Below are positions 17,165 to 25,481 of a DNA stretch of 32,486 bases, piece after piece. The stretch covers positions 1-32,486 of the forward strand of contig JAEUNM010000064.1 in assembly GCA_016791105.1 (NCBI GenBank), read 5' to 3'. Made by a program: the position numbers and the translations under genes. Positions within the stretch are counted from its first letter, which is position 1. Each line of letters opens with the position of its first letter. This DNA is from Rhodocyclaceae bacterium. Lineage in GTDB: Bacteria > Pseudomonadota > Gammaproteobacteria > Burkholderiales > Rhodocyclaceae. The notes under the pieces were generated by a model. That model was not told where the DNA came from. It was given only the letters and a program-made list of their open reading frames with translations, and did no database searches.

Positions 17165-18400
17165 TCAATTCGGCATGTGCCGTTCCGGGTTGATGCCCGC
17201 CACTTCCTTGAAGCGCTGTGTCGCGCGCCGCAATTCCGCTTCTTCTATGCCCTGCACGCTGCCGTTGAATCCGTCCGGGGCGCGCGCTTCGGCCAGTTGC
17301 AGCACCTGTTCCGGGCCATTCATGCGGTGGCGCAGCAATAGCGCCGTGGTGTCCTGTATGCGTTCGGCTTCGTATTCGCGTAGCGCTTCGCAGGGATCGC
17401 TGCAGGACTGCAGGCAGTCGGCGAGGTAACGCGCATCGAGTATGGCCTGTGCGGCACCGGCATGGCCGGTCGGGTAGATCGGGTGGGCGGCATCGCCGAG
17501 CAGGGTGACCGGGCCGAACGACCAGCGCGGCAGCGGATCGCGATCGACGATGGGAAATTCGAGAATTTCGCGCGAACTTTCGATCAAGCCCGGCACGTCC
17601 AGCCAGTCCCATTTCCAGTCCGCGAAAGCGCGCAGGATGAGTGCCTTGTCCACGCGGCGGTTCCACTCTGCCTTGGGCGGTACGGCGCCGCCGGTCTGCA
17701 GTTCGGCCACCCAACTGAGCAAGGCGCGACCGCGCGTGTGCAGCGAGCCGGAAACCGGAAAGCAGGAAAATTTTTGCCGCCGCGTGCCCGCCATGAAGGC
17801 ACTGCGACCGTCCAGGAGCGGTTCGGATTCGGCCAGGGCGCGCCAGATCATGCGCCCGGAAAAGCGCAATTCGTCCTTGATCGGATACATGAAACTGCGC
17901 ACGGCGGAAAAAATGCCATCGGCGCCGATCAGCACGTCGACCCTGGATTCGGTGAGCGTGCGCGTGCGCGGGTCGCGCAGGCGCACGAGGACGCCGCGCT
18001 CTTCCGGCTCGAAGGATTCGAATGCCTTACCGCAGTGCACGGCCTGCGCGCCCAGCCGGTCCGTCGTGACGTTATGCAGCAGCACCTGCAACAAGCCGCG
18101 GTTGATGGCGTACTGCGGGGCGTTGGCCGCCGCCGCATGGCCGCGCGGGTCGCGCCAGATTTGCTGGCCGTAGCGATTGAAGTAGCACATCGCCGCGATA
18201 TCCACGCCCAGGGTGGCAAGCTGATTGCCCAGGCCCAGTTCCATCAGTTCGTGCACGGCCTGCGGCATGAGCATGAGCCCGCTGCCCAGGGGGCGTATTT
18301 CGGCGGCCGACTCCCAGATTTCGACCTCGATGCCGCGCGCGTGCAACATGAGCGCGGCGCACAGGCCGCCGATTCCGGCCCCGGCGATGGCGACTTTCAT
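17165..18400 (-). CDS. FAD-dependent aromatic-ring monooxygenase family protein
   Basis: This 411-residue flavoprotein belongs to the PHBH-type group of FAD monooxygenases, which use NAD(P)H and oxygen to hydroxylate aromatic substrates. The N-terminus has the Rossmann dinucleotide motif GAGIGGL. The middle has the DG motif (VDVLIGADGIFSAVR). The GD motif (LLGDAAHPIYPTGHAGAAQAILDA) is complete. The arrangement resembles salicylate, 3-hydroxybenzoate or PhzS-like enzymes, but the substrate cannot be told. I start it at the ATG at 18400, directly before the Rossmann strand. The frame remains open to 18499, but that stretch has no conserved look. It is convergent with flgN and is not part of the flagellar system. 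Confidence 0.88.
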   Translation of the reverse strand: MKVAIAGAGIGGLCAALMLHARGIEVEIWESAAEIRPLGSGLMLMPQAVHELMELGLGNQLATLGVDIAAMCYFNRYGQQIWRDPRGHAAAANAPQYAINRGLLQVLLHNVTTDRLGAQAVHCGKAFESFEPEERGVLVRLRDPRTRTLTESRVDVLIGADGIFSAVRSFMYPIKDELRFSGRMIWRALAESEPLLDGRSAFMAGTRRQKFSCFPVSGSLHTRGRALLSWVAELQTGGAVPPKAEWNRRVDKALILRAFADWKWDWLDVPGLIESSREILEFPIVDRDPLPRWSFGPVTLLGDAAHPIYPTGHAGAAQAILDARYLADCLQSCSDPCEALREYEAERIQDTTALLLRHRMNGPEQVLQLAEARAPDGFNGSVQGIEEAELRRATQRFKEVAGINPERHMPN

Positions 18401-18858
18401 GCCGCCACCCTGCGCCGCCGGTAGCCGTGCCGGGGCGATCGCGCACGCGCGCCCGCGTTGCTGCGGGTGGCCGCTGCCGCTATTGCGGCACGCCGGCACG
18501 CGTGGCAGGCGGCGGCGTATGCCTTCCCGGATTGCGCGCGCTGCGTCGGGGCAAACCTGAGATCGCCTACATTCATGATCGATGGCCCCCTATGCGATGG
18601 CGGTGCGCCCGGCGTGCGAATGGACTCGTGCCCCGGTAGCGGCTTAGTTTGCGTAAATGGCATGGGCCGCAGTATAGGGGCAAAGCAATGCTTGCAATGG
18701 ATTTTGCCAAAACCCCGGGCGGGAATATTCCTTTTGCTTGGCCGGCGAGCGACAGATGGCTGGCTTCCGGCATCGCCAATGCATGCCGCCGGCCTTGCCC
18801 GGCGCGGCTTATCGTGCCGCCGCGCGTGGCGCCGCGGGGCCGGCGCGGAGCCTGCGCT
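18401..18858. other. 458-base stretch without a recognised gene
   Basis: No known protein is recognised here. One minus-strand frame (MNVGDLRF start at 18576, ending 18397) overlaps the monooxygenase start as ATGA, but its Ala/Arg-rich sequence looks like GC-rich noise. A candidate minus-strand promoter has TATACT (18676-18671) and TTGCAA (18697-18692), but its 15-base spacer is short. This is the likely leader region of the monooxygenase gene. Confidence 0.4.
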
Positions 18859-19344
18859 TCACAGTGCCTGCGCGCAATCCACCAGCGCGGGGTGCAATAG
18901 CTGCATGAGGTCGTGGGCGTGTACGCCCACCAGGAAGCCGCGCCGCCCGCCGTTGATATAGACGAGCGGCAAATCCAGTATGGATTTCTGCAAGCACACC
19001 GGCAATGCCTTGCGCGTGCCGAAGGGGCTGGTGCCGCCCACCATGTAGCCGGTGTGCTTCTGCGCCACCTCGGGTTTGCAGGCTTCGACGCGGCGGCGGC
19101 CGATCTGCGCCGCAAGTTGTTTGGTCGCCACCTTGCGGTCGCCGTGCATGAGCACGATGAGCGGCTTGTGGTTTTCGTCTTCCATGACCAAAGTTTTGAT
19201 CACCGCGTGTTCGTCCACATTCAGTTCGCGCGCCGACACGCGGGTGCCGCCGTGGTCCTCGTAGGTATAGAGGTGGGTGGAAAATGCGATGCGGTTCTGC
19301 CGCAACATGCGTGTGGCGGGCGTGTCGGGAATGTTGTCGCTCAT
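18859..19344 (-). CDS. ybaK: Cys-tRNA(Pro)/Cys-tRNA(Cys) deacylase, YbaK/EbsC type
   Basis: This 161-residue enzyme of the YbaK group hydrolyses cysteine mischarged on tRNA(Pro), a trans-editing function in the cytoplasm. The sequence starts TPATRMLRQNRIAFSTHLY. It carries the family core VIKTLVMEDENHKPLIVLMHGDRKVATKQLAA and the GGTSPFGTRKALPVC loop. It also has the terminal YINGGRRGFLVGV segment. Length and motifs match the family throughout. It lies 37 bases after xerD on the same strand, so ogt-xerD-ybaK are probably co-transcribed. Confidence 0.94.
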   Translation of the reverse strand: MSDNIPDTPATRMLRQNRIAFSTHLYTYEDHGGTRVSARELNVDEHAVIKTLVMEDENHKPLIVLMHGDRKVATKQLAAQIGRRRVEACKPEVAQKHTGYMVGGTSPFGTRKALPVCLQKSILDLPLVYINGGRRGFLVGVHAHDLMQLLHPALVDCAQAL

Positions 19345-19381
19345 GGTGGCTGGCGTTCGCGGCGCAGTGTGCTTGCCCGGT

Positions 19382-20287
19382 TCAGGCGCGCGGGTGGTGG
19401 TGCGCGTGCAAAGCCTTCAGGCGTTCGCGCGCGACGTGGGTGTAAATCTGCGTGGTGGAAATGTCGGCATGCCCTAGCAATAGTTGTACCACGCGTAAAT
19501 CTGCGCCGTGGTTGAGCAAGTGCGTGGCAAAGGCGTGGCGCAAGGTGTGTGGCGAAAGGCTGCGCGGCGGGATGGACGCCTCGAGCGCGCGGCGTTTCAC
19601 GATTTGCCAGAACATCTGGCGCGTCATGGCGCTGCCGAAGCGGGTCAGAAATACCGCGTCGGCGGTGCGGCCGGCCAGCAGCAGCGGGCGCGCCTGGGCC
19701 AGGTAGCGCTGCAGCCACTCGAGCGCATATTCGCCCAGGGGCACCAGGCGCTCTTTCGAACCTTTGCCCAATACGCGCAGGATGCCGGCATCGAGGGCCA
19801 GGTCGAACATGGACAGCCCCACCAGTTCGGATACGCGCAATCCGGTCGCGTACAGCAATTCGAGCATGGCGCGGTCGCGCAGGCCGAAGGTGGATTCGGT
19901 ATCAGGTGCCGCCAGCAGCGCTTCCACCTGGGCTTCGCTCAAAGTTTTGGGAAAGCGCTGCGGCGCGGCAGGAGGTTCCAGGCGCAGCGTGGGGTCTTGC
20001 GCGATGCGCCCCTGCTGTACCAGCCAGCCGTAAAAGCGGCGCAAGGAAGCGAACAGGCGGCGCTGGCTGGATGCTTTGTGCGAACCATGATAGGCCGCGA
20101 AAAATTCCGCCAGATCGACCTGGCTGGCGGTGCCGAGGGCGCCGCCGCGGCCGGCCAGGAAGCGTTCCACCGCCGTCAGATCGCTGCGATAGGCCTCCAG
20201 CGTGTTTTGCGCCAGGCCGTCGGCAAGCCACAGGCTGTCGCAAAATTCCGCCACGATGGCGGGCGCGTCCGCGCGCTCGCTAGTCAT
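19382..20287 (-). CDS. xerD: Site-specific tyrosine recombinase XerD
   Basis: XerD works with XerC at the dif site to resolve chromosome dimers. The protein has an N-terminal SAM-like core-binding domain (about 10-90) and a C-terminal catalytic domain. The catalytic set is complete: Arg in ATGLRVSEL, Lys in GKGSKER, His and Arg in SPHTLRHAFATHLL, His in LLGHADISTTQIYTHV with the Tyr nucleophile. I start it at the ATG at 20287 (301 residues). That ATG overlaps the stop of ogt as ATGA, so the two are translationally coupled. The frame is open upstream to 20743, but that part is antisense noise over ogt. XerC is the alternative, but the sequence and the ogt neighbour favour XerD. Confidence 0.94.
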   Translation of the reverse strand: MTSERADAPAIVAEFCDSLWLADGLAQNTLEAYRSDLTAVERFLAGRGGALGTASQVDLAEFFAAYHGSHKASSQRRLFASLRRFYGWLVQQGRIAQDPTLRLEPPAAPQRFPKTLSEAQVEALLAAPDTESTFGLRDRAMLELLYATGLRVSELVGLSMFDLALDAGILRVLGKGSKERLVPLGEYALEWLQRYLAQARPLLLAGRTADAVFLTRFGSAMTRQMFWQIVKRRALEASIPPRSLSPHTLRHAFATHLLNHGADLRVVQLLLGHADISTTQIYTHVARERLKALHAHHHPRA

Positions 20288-20784
20288 GCCGGTACGCGCC
20301 CGCGCTGGGCGGCTTCGTGCCGCAGCAGCCAGCGCTTGATGTCCAGCAGCAGACCGCCGGTTTCGCCGGCAAATCCGCCCAGGCCGCCATTGAATGTGCG
20401 CGCCTGCGCCACGACGCGGTGGCAGGGAATCACGACCGGGTAGGGGTTGCTGCGGCAGGCGCCACCTACCGCGCGCGCGGCACTGCCCAACTGGCGTGCA
20501 AGATCGCCATAACTGGCCGTGCTGCCGCGCGGAATGGCGGCGATAGCGGCCCACACGCGGCGCTGGAAAGCCGTGCCGGCGGGTGCCAGCGGCAGGTCGA
20601 AGGCAAAATCCGCATCGGACAGCCAGGCCTGCAACTGTGCAACGGCGCGCCGCGCCAGCGGGTCGGCCGGCGCCTGTTCGGTCTGTGGCGGCAAAAAGCG
20701 AATTTCGACGATGTACTCGCCGCGTGTTTCCACGCCCAGGCAAAAGCCGGGCGCGGCGACGATGGCCGCGTAGTGCGCGCTCAC
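20284..20784 (-). CDS. ogt: Methylated-DNA--protein-cysteine methyltransferase
   Basis: This suicide DNA-repair protein transfers the methyl group from O6-methylguanine to its own Cys. The active site PCHRVV is present within VVIPCHRVV. The helix-turn-helix RVWAAIAAIPRGSTASYGDLARQLG and the downstream GGLGGFAGETGGLLLDIKRWLL segment are complete. I prefer a GTG start at 20784 (166 residues, SAHYAAIVAAPGF). It lies just after the upstream gene's stop and gives the usual N-terminus. An ATG at 20820 is possible and would overlap the upstream gene by 23 bases. It overlaps xerD by ATGA. Confidence 0.92.
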   Translation of the reverse strand: MSAHYAAIVAAPGFCLGVETRGEYIVEIRFLPPQTEQAPADPLARRAVAQLQAWLSDADFAFDLPLAPAGTAFQRRVWAAIAAIPRGSTASYGDLARQLGSAARAVGGACRSNPYPVVIPCHRVVAQARTFNGGLGGFAGETGGLLLDIKRWLLRHEAAQRGRVPA

Positions 20785-20797
20785 CGTGCCCGCGGAC

Positions 20798-21415
20798 TCA
20801 GGGTTTGCCGAGCAGTCCATCCTTGAGATCGCCCTGGATGGGGTCTTTCCCCAGCCACACATTGAGCAGGGCGTGGAAAAAATCCTCGCCCGCTATGGGT
20901 TCGCCCTGCGCCGCGCCTGCCACCACCAGTTGCGTGCCGCGCTGCGGCAGGTAATCCAGCAGGATGGCGGTGCCGGAGCGCATGTCCTTCACCTGCAGGA
21001 TGTCGCTGCGGAATTGATCGATGCGCGCGGACAGCTTTTCCAGTTCTTCCTTGCTCACGCGCGAACTCATGCTGCGCACCACGGAATCGGCCAGTTGTTC
21101 GCCGGACAGGCCCATGGTCGTGACCAGATGCGCGCGCTTGGGGCCGGGCATGTCCATGGCAGTGTCGCCGCTGCCGGTGCGTGCCGGCAGGTAAAGGCCC
21201 ATGGCATAAACCTTGAAGATGGCCTTCTTGCGCATGCCGACGCCGTTGAGCTGCAAGGTCTGGCCGCCCAGTTGCGCGCTGTCGGCAAATTTGATGCCGG
21301 CAATTTCCGCCGCGGTGGCCAAACCGGCCGCCAGCGACAGCAGGACTGCCAGCAGCGCCGAGCGGCACAGCGCGCGCGCCGGGCGGGATGGCGTCGGCCC
21401 CAATTGTTCCGTCAT
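20798..21415 (-). CDS. Secreted chalcone-isomerase-like protein
   Basis: This 205-residue protein has a signal peptide (ALLAVLLSLAAGLATAA, cleavage near AEIAG). It matches the bacterial chalcone-isomerase-like family: GVGMRKKAIFKVYAMGLYLP at the N-terminal strand pair, SGEQLADSVVRSM, and the terminal GEDFFHALLNVWLGKDP. Bacterial members are found in the periplasm and generally lack a proven isomerase role, so the function is unknown. It is the first gene of a minus-strand run with ogt, xerD and ybaK, and it diverges from the methyltransferase gene at 21481. Confidence 0.85.
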   Translation of the reverse strand: MTEQLGPTPSRPARALCRSALLAVLLSLAAGLATAAEIAGIKFADSAQLGGQTLQLNGVGMRKKAIFKVYAMGLYLPARTGSGDTAMDMPGPKRAHLVTTMGLSGEQLADSVVRSMSSRVSKEELEKLSARIDQFRSDILQVKDMRSGTAILLDYLPQRGTQLVVAGAAQGEPIAGEDFFHALLNVWLGKDPIQGDLKDGLLGKP

Positions 21416-21480
21416 GATGTTCTCCGCTGTTTAGAATCGCCATTTTCGCCGATTTCGACCCCGCCTCGGAGGCCTGCGCA

Positions 21481-23016
21481 ATGAACGCCGAAAACCCCTA
21501 TGACCAGCAGGAATATCCGGGTTCCCCGCGCCCGCAGGCGCATCCGCGCAGATTGCGCACCCACGCCTGGCTGCACGGCCACCGCGCGGCCGAACTGGCT
21601 GGCGCGCGGGTGCTGGAACTGGGCTGTGGCGATGCACAGCACCTGATCTGGCTGGCGTCGGAATTTCCCCAGATGCGTCTCGTCGGCGTCGATCTGGCCG
21701 AATCCGGCGTGCGGCGCGGGCGCGACATTGCGCGCGCCGCCGGCCTGAAGGTGGAGTTGCACGCCTGCGATCTGCGCGCCATCGACGCCGGCTGGGGCGA
21801 ATTTGATTACATCATTGCCCACGGCGTGTATTCCTGGGTGCCACCGGCGGTGCGCGACGCCTTGCTGGCGGTGTGCGCCGAGCGCCTGGCGCCGGCCGGC
21901 GTGGCGTTCGTCAGTTACAACACCTTGCCCGGCGGCCACATGCGGCGCCTGCTGGAGGACATGCTCACTTACCACGTGCGCGACATGGCGGCACCGGCCG
22001 AGCGCATGCTGGCCGCGCGCGATTTTGCGCAGCGCCTGGTGGCCTGGTCGGCGGAGGGGGAGCCGGAGCGCGCGGTGCTGGCAGCGGAGTGCCAGCGCCT
22101 GCTGGAAATGACGCCGGCCGGCCTCTACCACGACGCGCTGGCGGACATCAACACTCCGCTGCTGTTTGCCGACTTCGCCGCCCACGCCGCGCGCCACGGC
22201 CTGGCCTATCTGGCCGAGGCGCATTTTTCCGATGCGGAACGCATCTGGCTCAATCCGAATTTCGCCGATGAAGTGGCGCAACTGGCGTCCGGGCGCGTGG
22301 CGCGTGAACAGTATGCCGATTTCGCCCGCATGCGCCGCTTCCGGCAAACCCTGCTGGTGCATGCGGACGTAGGCGTAAGCGCCGTCCCGCTGGTCGCGGC
22401 GGTGCGCGACATGGCGGTGGCGGCGCGCCTCACGGCCGGCGAGCCGGGCGCCTCCGGTGCGCGCAGTTTCAGCGACGGCAAAAACGGCAGCATTAGCATT
22501 GCCGACCCCGCGCGCGCCCACCTGATGGAGGTGCTGGCGCAAATGGCGCCCGCGCGCCTGCCGTTTGCCGATGCGGCGCGCTTTACCGGCGCCCGGGATG
22601 AAGAAGCGCTGGCCGATCTGGCGCGCTTTTTCCTGGTGTTGTACAGCGCCGGCATGGCGGAACTGGAACTGGACCGCACCCCCATCGCCTGCGTGGTGGC
22701 GGAACGGCCGGCCGTCACGGCTTACGCGCGCTGGCAGGTGGGGCAGGGCGCCGCGGTGGCGACGCTGCGCGGGCAGGTGCTGGAAATTGAAGACGCATTG
22801 AGCCGCGCGCTGATCGGCTTGCTGGATGGGCAGCGCGACGTGGCGGACATCGCGCACGCACTGGCCGCGCAGGTGCGCACGCAAAATTTGCCGCTGCCGC
22901 CGGCGCTGGAAAGTTCGCCCGACCATGCCGATCTGGAAGCGCTGCTGGCCGCGCGCCTGCCGGAGAAGCTGGCGGAACTGGCGCGCGTAGGTTTGCTGGT
23001 CGAAGCGGGCGCGTGA
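21481..23016 (+). CDS. SAM-dependent methyltransferase with methyltransferase regulatory domain
   Basis: This 511-residue protein has an N-terminal class I methyltransferase fold. Motif I is VLELGCGDAQHLIWLA, the acidic SAM contact lies in LVGVDLAESG, and FDYIIAHGVYSWVP follows. FVSYNTLPGGHMRRLLEDML is typical of proteins that carry a methyltransferase regulatory domain, which spans about 220-310 here. The C-terminal 180 residues (LMDGQRDVADIAHAL-like region) resemble the winged/PqqD-like tails of this family. The substrate is unknown. It stands alone on the plus strand, divergent from the chalcone-isomerase-like gene and convergent with proA. Confidence 0.85.
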   Translation: MNAENPYDQQEYPGSPRPQAHPRRLRTHAWLHGHRAAELAGARVLELGCGDAQHLIWLASEFPQMRLVGVDLAESGVRRGRDIARAAGLKVELHACDLRAIDAGWGEFDYIIAHGVYSWVPPAVRDALLAVCAERLAPAGVAFVSYNTLPGGHMRRLLEDMLTYHVRDMAAPAERMLAARDFAQRLVAWSAEGEPERAVLAAECQRLLEMTPAGLYHDALADINTPLLFADFAAHAARHGLAYLAEAHFSDAERIWLNPNFADEVAQLASGRVAREQYADFARMRRFRQTLLVHADVGVSAVPLVAAVRDMAVAARLTAGEPGASGARSFSDGKNGSISIADPARAHLMEVLAQMAPARLPFADAARFTGARDEEALADLARFFLVLYSAGMAELELDRTPIACVVAERPAVTAYARWQVGQGAAVATLRGQVLEIEDALSRALIGLLDGQRDVADIAHALAAQVRTQNLPLPPALESSPDHADLEALLAARLPEKLAELARVGLLVEAGA

Positions 23017-23042
23017 CGGCGCGGCGCGCAGGCGCCGCGCCG
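23017..23042. terminator. Putative bidirectional terminator hairpin between methyltransferase and proA
   Basis: An 11-base perfect stem, CGGCGCGGCGC (23017-23027) with GCGCCGCGCCG (23032-23042), and a four-base loop, immediately after the methyltransferase stop and before the convergent proA stop. There is no U-tract, so it may act as an mRNA-stabilising or Rho-assisting hairpin. Confidence 0.6.
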
Positions 23043-23047
23043 CTCCT

Positions 23048-24325
23048 TCAGCCGCGGATTTCTCCGTTGCCGAACACCACCCACTTCTGACTCGTCAGCC
23101 CTTCCAGGCCGACCGGGCCGCGCGCGTGCACCTTGTCCGTGGAAATGCCGATTTCCGCGCCCAGGCCGTATTCAAAACCGTCGGCGAAGCGGGTCGAGGC
23201 ATTCACCATGACCGAAGCCGAATCCACCGCCGCGATGAAGCGCATGGCATGGCTGTGGTTTTCCGTCACGATGGCGTCGGTGTGATGCGAGCCATAGGTT
23301 TCGATGTGGTCTATCGCCGCGGCCAGATCCGGCACGATGCGCACCGCCAGTATCGGCGCCAGATATTCGGTGTACCAGTCGGATTCTGTCGCTTCGTGCA
23401 TTTGCGGCACCAGCGCGCGTGCCGCCGCGCAGCCGCGCAGTTCCACGCCTTTTTCCAGGTAAATGGCGGCCAGCCGGGGCAAGAGCGCTTCTGCCACGGC
23501 GGCGTGCAGCAACAGGCTTTCCATGGTGTTGCAGGTGCCGTAGCGCTGGGTTTTGGCATTCACGGCGATTGCCAGCGCCTTGTCCGGATGCGCAAATTCG
23601 TCCACGTAGACGTGGCAATTGCCGTCCAGGTGCTTGATGACCGGCACCCGCGCCTCGCGCGAAATGCGTTCGATGAGTCCCTTGCCGCCGCGCGGCACGA
23701 TCACATCCACGTATTGCGGCATCGCCACCAGCACGCCGACCGCGGCACGGTCGGTGGTTTCCAGCACCTGTACCGCAGCGGCCGGCAATTGCGCGGCGCG
23801 CAAGCCCTCCGCCACGCAGGCCGCGATGGCCTGATTGGAACGCAGGGCTTCCGAGCCGCCGCGCAGAATGGCGGCATTGCCGCTCTTGAGGCATAGCGCC
23901 GCCGCATCGGCCGTGACATTGGGGCGCGCTTCGTAAATGATGCCCACCACGCCCAGCGGCACGCGCATTTTGCCCACCAGTATGCCGCTGGGGCGGCGCT
24001 TGAAATCACCCATTTCGCCGACCGGGTCGGGCAGCATGGCGACCTGTTCCAGGCCTTGCGCCATTTGTTCCACGCTGCGCGCGCCCAGCGTGAGGCGATC
24101 CAGCATGGCGTCGTCCAGACCGTTTGCGCGCGCCGCCGCGACGTCGGCGGCATTGGCGTCCAGAATGGTTTGCGCGCGGGCGCGTACCGCCTGCGCCATG
24201 GCGTTCAAGGCCTGGTTTTTGGCGCGGGTGCTGGCCGCCGCGAGCTGGCGCGCGGCAGCGCGCGCGCGCGCTCCCACCTGCAGCATGTATTGCTCGATAT
24301 CCATTTGGTCCTGCGTGATGTTCAC
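23048..24325 (-). CDS. proA: Glutamate-5-semialdehyde dehydrogenase (gamma-glutamyl phosphate reductase)
   Basis: ProA reduces gamma-glutamyl phosphate to glutamate semialdehyde with NADPH, the second step of proline synthesis. The 425-residue sequence covers the family: the [21 protein letters not shown] cofactor region, the [14 protein letters not shown] segment, the catalytic Cys in [16 protein letters not shown], and the terminal [31 protein letters not shown]. The partner proB is not in the window. It follows the patatin-like gene on the same strand with a 135-base gap. Confidence 0.97.
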   Translation of the reverse strand: MNITQDQMDIEQYMLQVGARARAAARQLAAASTRAKNQALNAMAQAVRARAQTILDANAADVAAARANGLDDAMLDRLTLGARSVEQMAQGLEQVAMLPDPVGEMGDFKRRPSGILVGKMRVPLGVVGIIYEARPNVTADAAALCLKSGNAAILRGGSEALRSNQAIAACVAEGLRAAQLPAAAVQVLETTDRAAVGVLVAMPQYVDVIVPRGGKGLIERISREARVPVIKHLDGNCHVYVDEFAHPDKALAIAVNAKTQRYGTCNTMESLLLHAAVAEALLPRLAAIYLEKGVELRGCAAARALVPQMHEATESDWYTEYLAPILAVRIVPDLAAAIDHIETYGSHHTDAIVTENHSHAMRFIAAVDSASVMVNASTRFADGFEYGLGAEIGISTDKVHARGPVGLEGLTSQKWVVFGNGEIRG

Positions 24326-24460
24326 TTGAGGGATGTGCTGCTCAAAATTGCCGGCAGCGGCCGCTTATGGCGCCTGTTCGGCGTAGCGCATCATTACACA
24401 CCAAAGCCCGCCCGCGGGCCAGAGTTCCTTGCCCCGCGCGGCCGCGGCGGCGGCCCGGCA

Positions 24461-25471
24461 TCAGAGAAATTCGGCGCGGATATCGACGCTGGATTGGCGG
24501 CCCAGCGCCTTGAAATTTTGCGCCAGCCAGTCGCGCCCCTGGGCGCGCCCGGCTTCGCACAGGCTGCTCAGAAATTGCCAGTCGGTATTGAATTTGGACG
24601 CCACGCCCAGATCGGTCATGGCCGTATCGGAGCGCACGGAATGGATGAACATGCGCTTCAGTTCGCCGTTGTGCACCTTGCCCTGGTCGAGCAGGCTGCC
24701 CACGAAAGCGATGGCGCGCATTTCGCGCATGAGCGTGGAATTGAAAGACAACTCATTCACGCGGTCGAGAATTTCCGCCGCGCCGGTGGGGCAGCCGCGC
24801 CGCACGATGGGATTGATATGCACGATCACCACGTCGCGGCTCGTGCAGTCGTAAATGAGCGGGTAAATCGCCGGGTTGCCCATATAGCCGCCGTCCCAGA
24901 AATATTCGCCGTCGATTTGCACGGCCTGGAACAGCAAGGGCAGGCAGGCCGACGCCAGCACCGCATCCGGGCTTAGTTCGTGGTTGCCGAACAGGCGGAT
25001 TTTTCCGCTTTCCACATTGGTGGCGCACAGGAACAGCTTGAACGGGCTGCGGCTTTGCAGCGCCTCGAAATCGACGTGGCGCAGCAACAGATCGCGCAGC
25101 GGGTTGATGTTGAGCGGGTTCCACTGGTAGGGCGAAAACATGCGCATCACCACGTCCATCCACAACTGCAGGGGCGGTGTGGACGAGCGGAACCAGTCCG
25201 ACCAGGGCCAGGCGCGCGCGGCCGAAAAGCTGCTGCCGGCCACCGATACGTCGCGCCAGAACGCATCCAGCGCGGCGCGCGCGCCGGCCGCGCCGCCATT
25301 GAGCCAGCCCTGTGCCAGCACCACGGCGTTCATGGCGCCGGCGCTGGTTGCGCTGATGCCTTCGATGGCGATGCGGCCGTCCGACAACAAGGCGTCCAGC
25401 ACGCCCCAGCCGTAGGCGCCGTGCGCGCCGCCGCCCTGCAGGGCAAGATTGATGGTTTTGGTGCGCGTCAT
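24461..25471 (-). CDS. Patatin-like phospholipase
   Basis: This 336-residue patatin-family protein is a probable lipid acyl hydrolase using a Ser-Asp dyad. The oxyanion loop is QGGGAHGAYGWG (residues 12-23). The nucleophile Ser43 lies in ISATSAGAMNA. Asp193 lies in WDGGYMGNP. The first Gly of the usual GXSXG box is Ala here (ATSAG), listed as a finding. I start it at the ATG at 25471, which gives the normal N-terminus; the frame runs upstream into the neighbouring gene as noise. It begins 10 bases after the stop of the GGDEF-EAL gene on the same strand, so the two are probably co-transcribed. Confidence 0.9.
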   Translation of the reverse strand: MTRTKTINLALQGGGAHGAYGWGVLDALLSDGRIAIEGISATSAGAMNAVVLAQGWLNGGAAGARAALDAFWRDVSVAGSSFSAARAWPWSDWFRSSTPPLQLWMDVVMRMFSPYQWNPLNINPLRDLLLRHVDFEALQSRSPFKLFLCATNVESGKIRLFGNHELSPDAVLASACLPLLFQAVQIDGEYFWDGGYMGNPAIYPLIYDCTSRDVVIVHINPIVRRGCPTGAAEILDRVNELSFNSTLMREMRAIAFVGSLLDQGKVHNGELKRMFIHSVRSDTAMTDLGVASKFNTDWQFLSSLCEAGRAQGRDWLAQNFKALGRQSSVDIRAEFL

Positions 25472-25481
25472 GGGACGCCGC

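Noticed and set aside
18397..18663. 88-residue gene upstream of the monooxygenase
   Set aside because: The ATGA overlap is attractive, but the sequence is Ala/Arg-rich without any recognised motif, and other frames here look equally open.
21412..22926. 504-residue minus-strand frame opposite the methyltransferase
   Set aside because: His/Arg/Gln-rich antisense noise; the plus strand has clear SAM-binding motifs.
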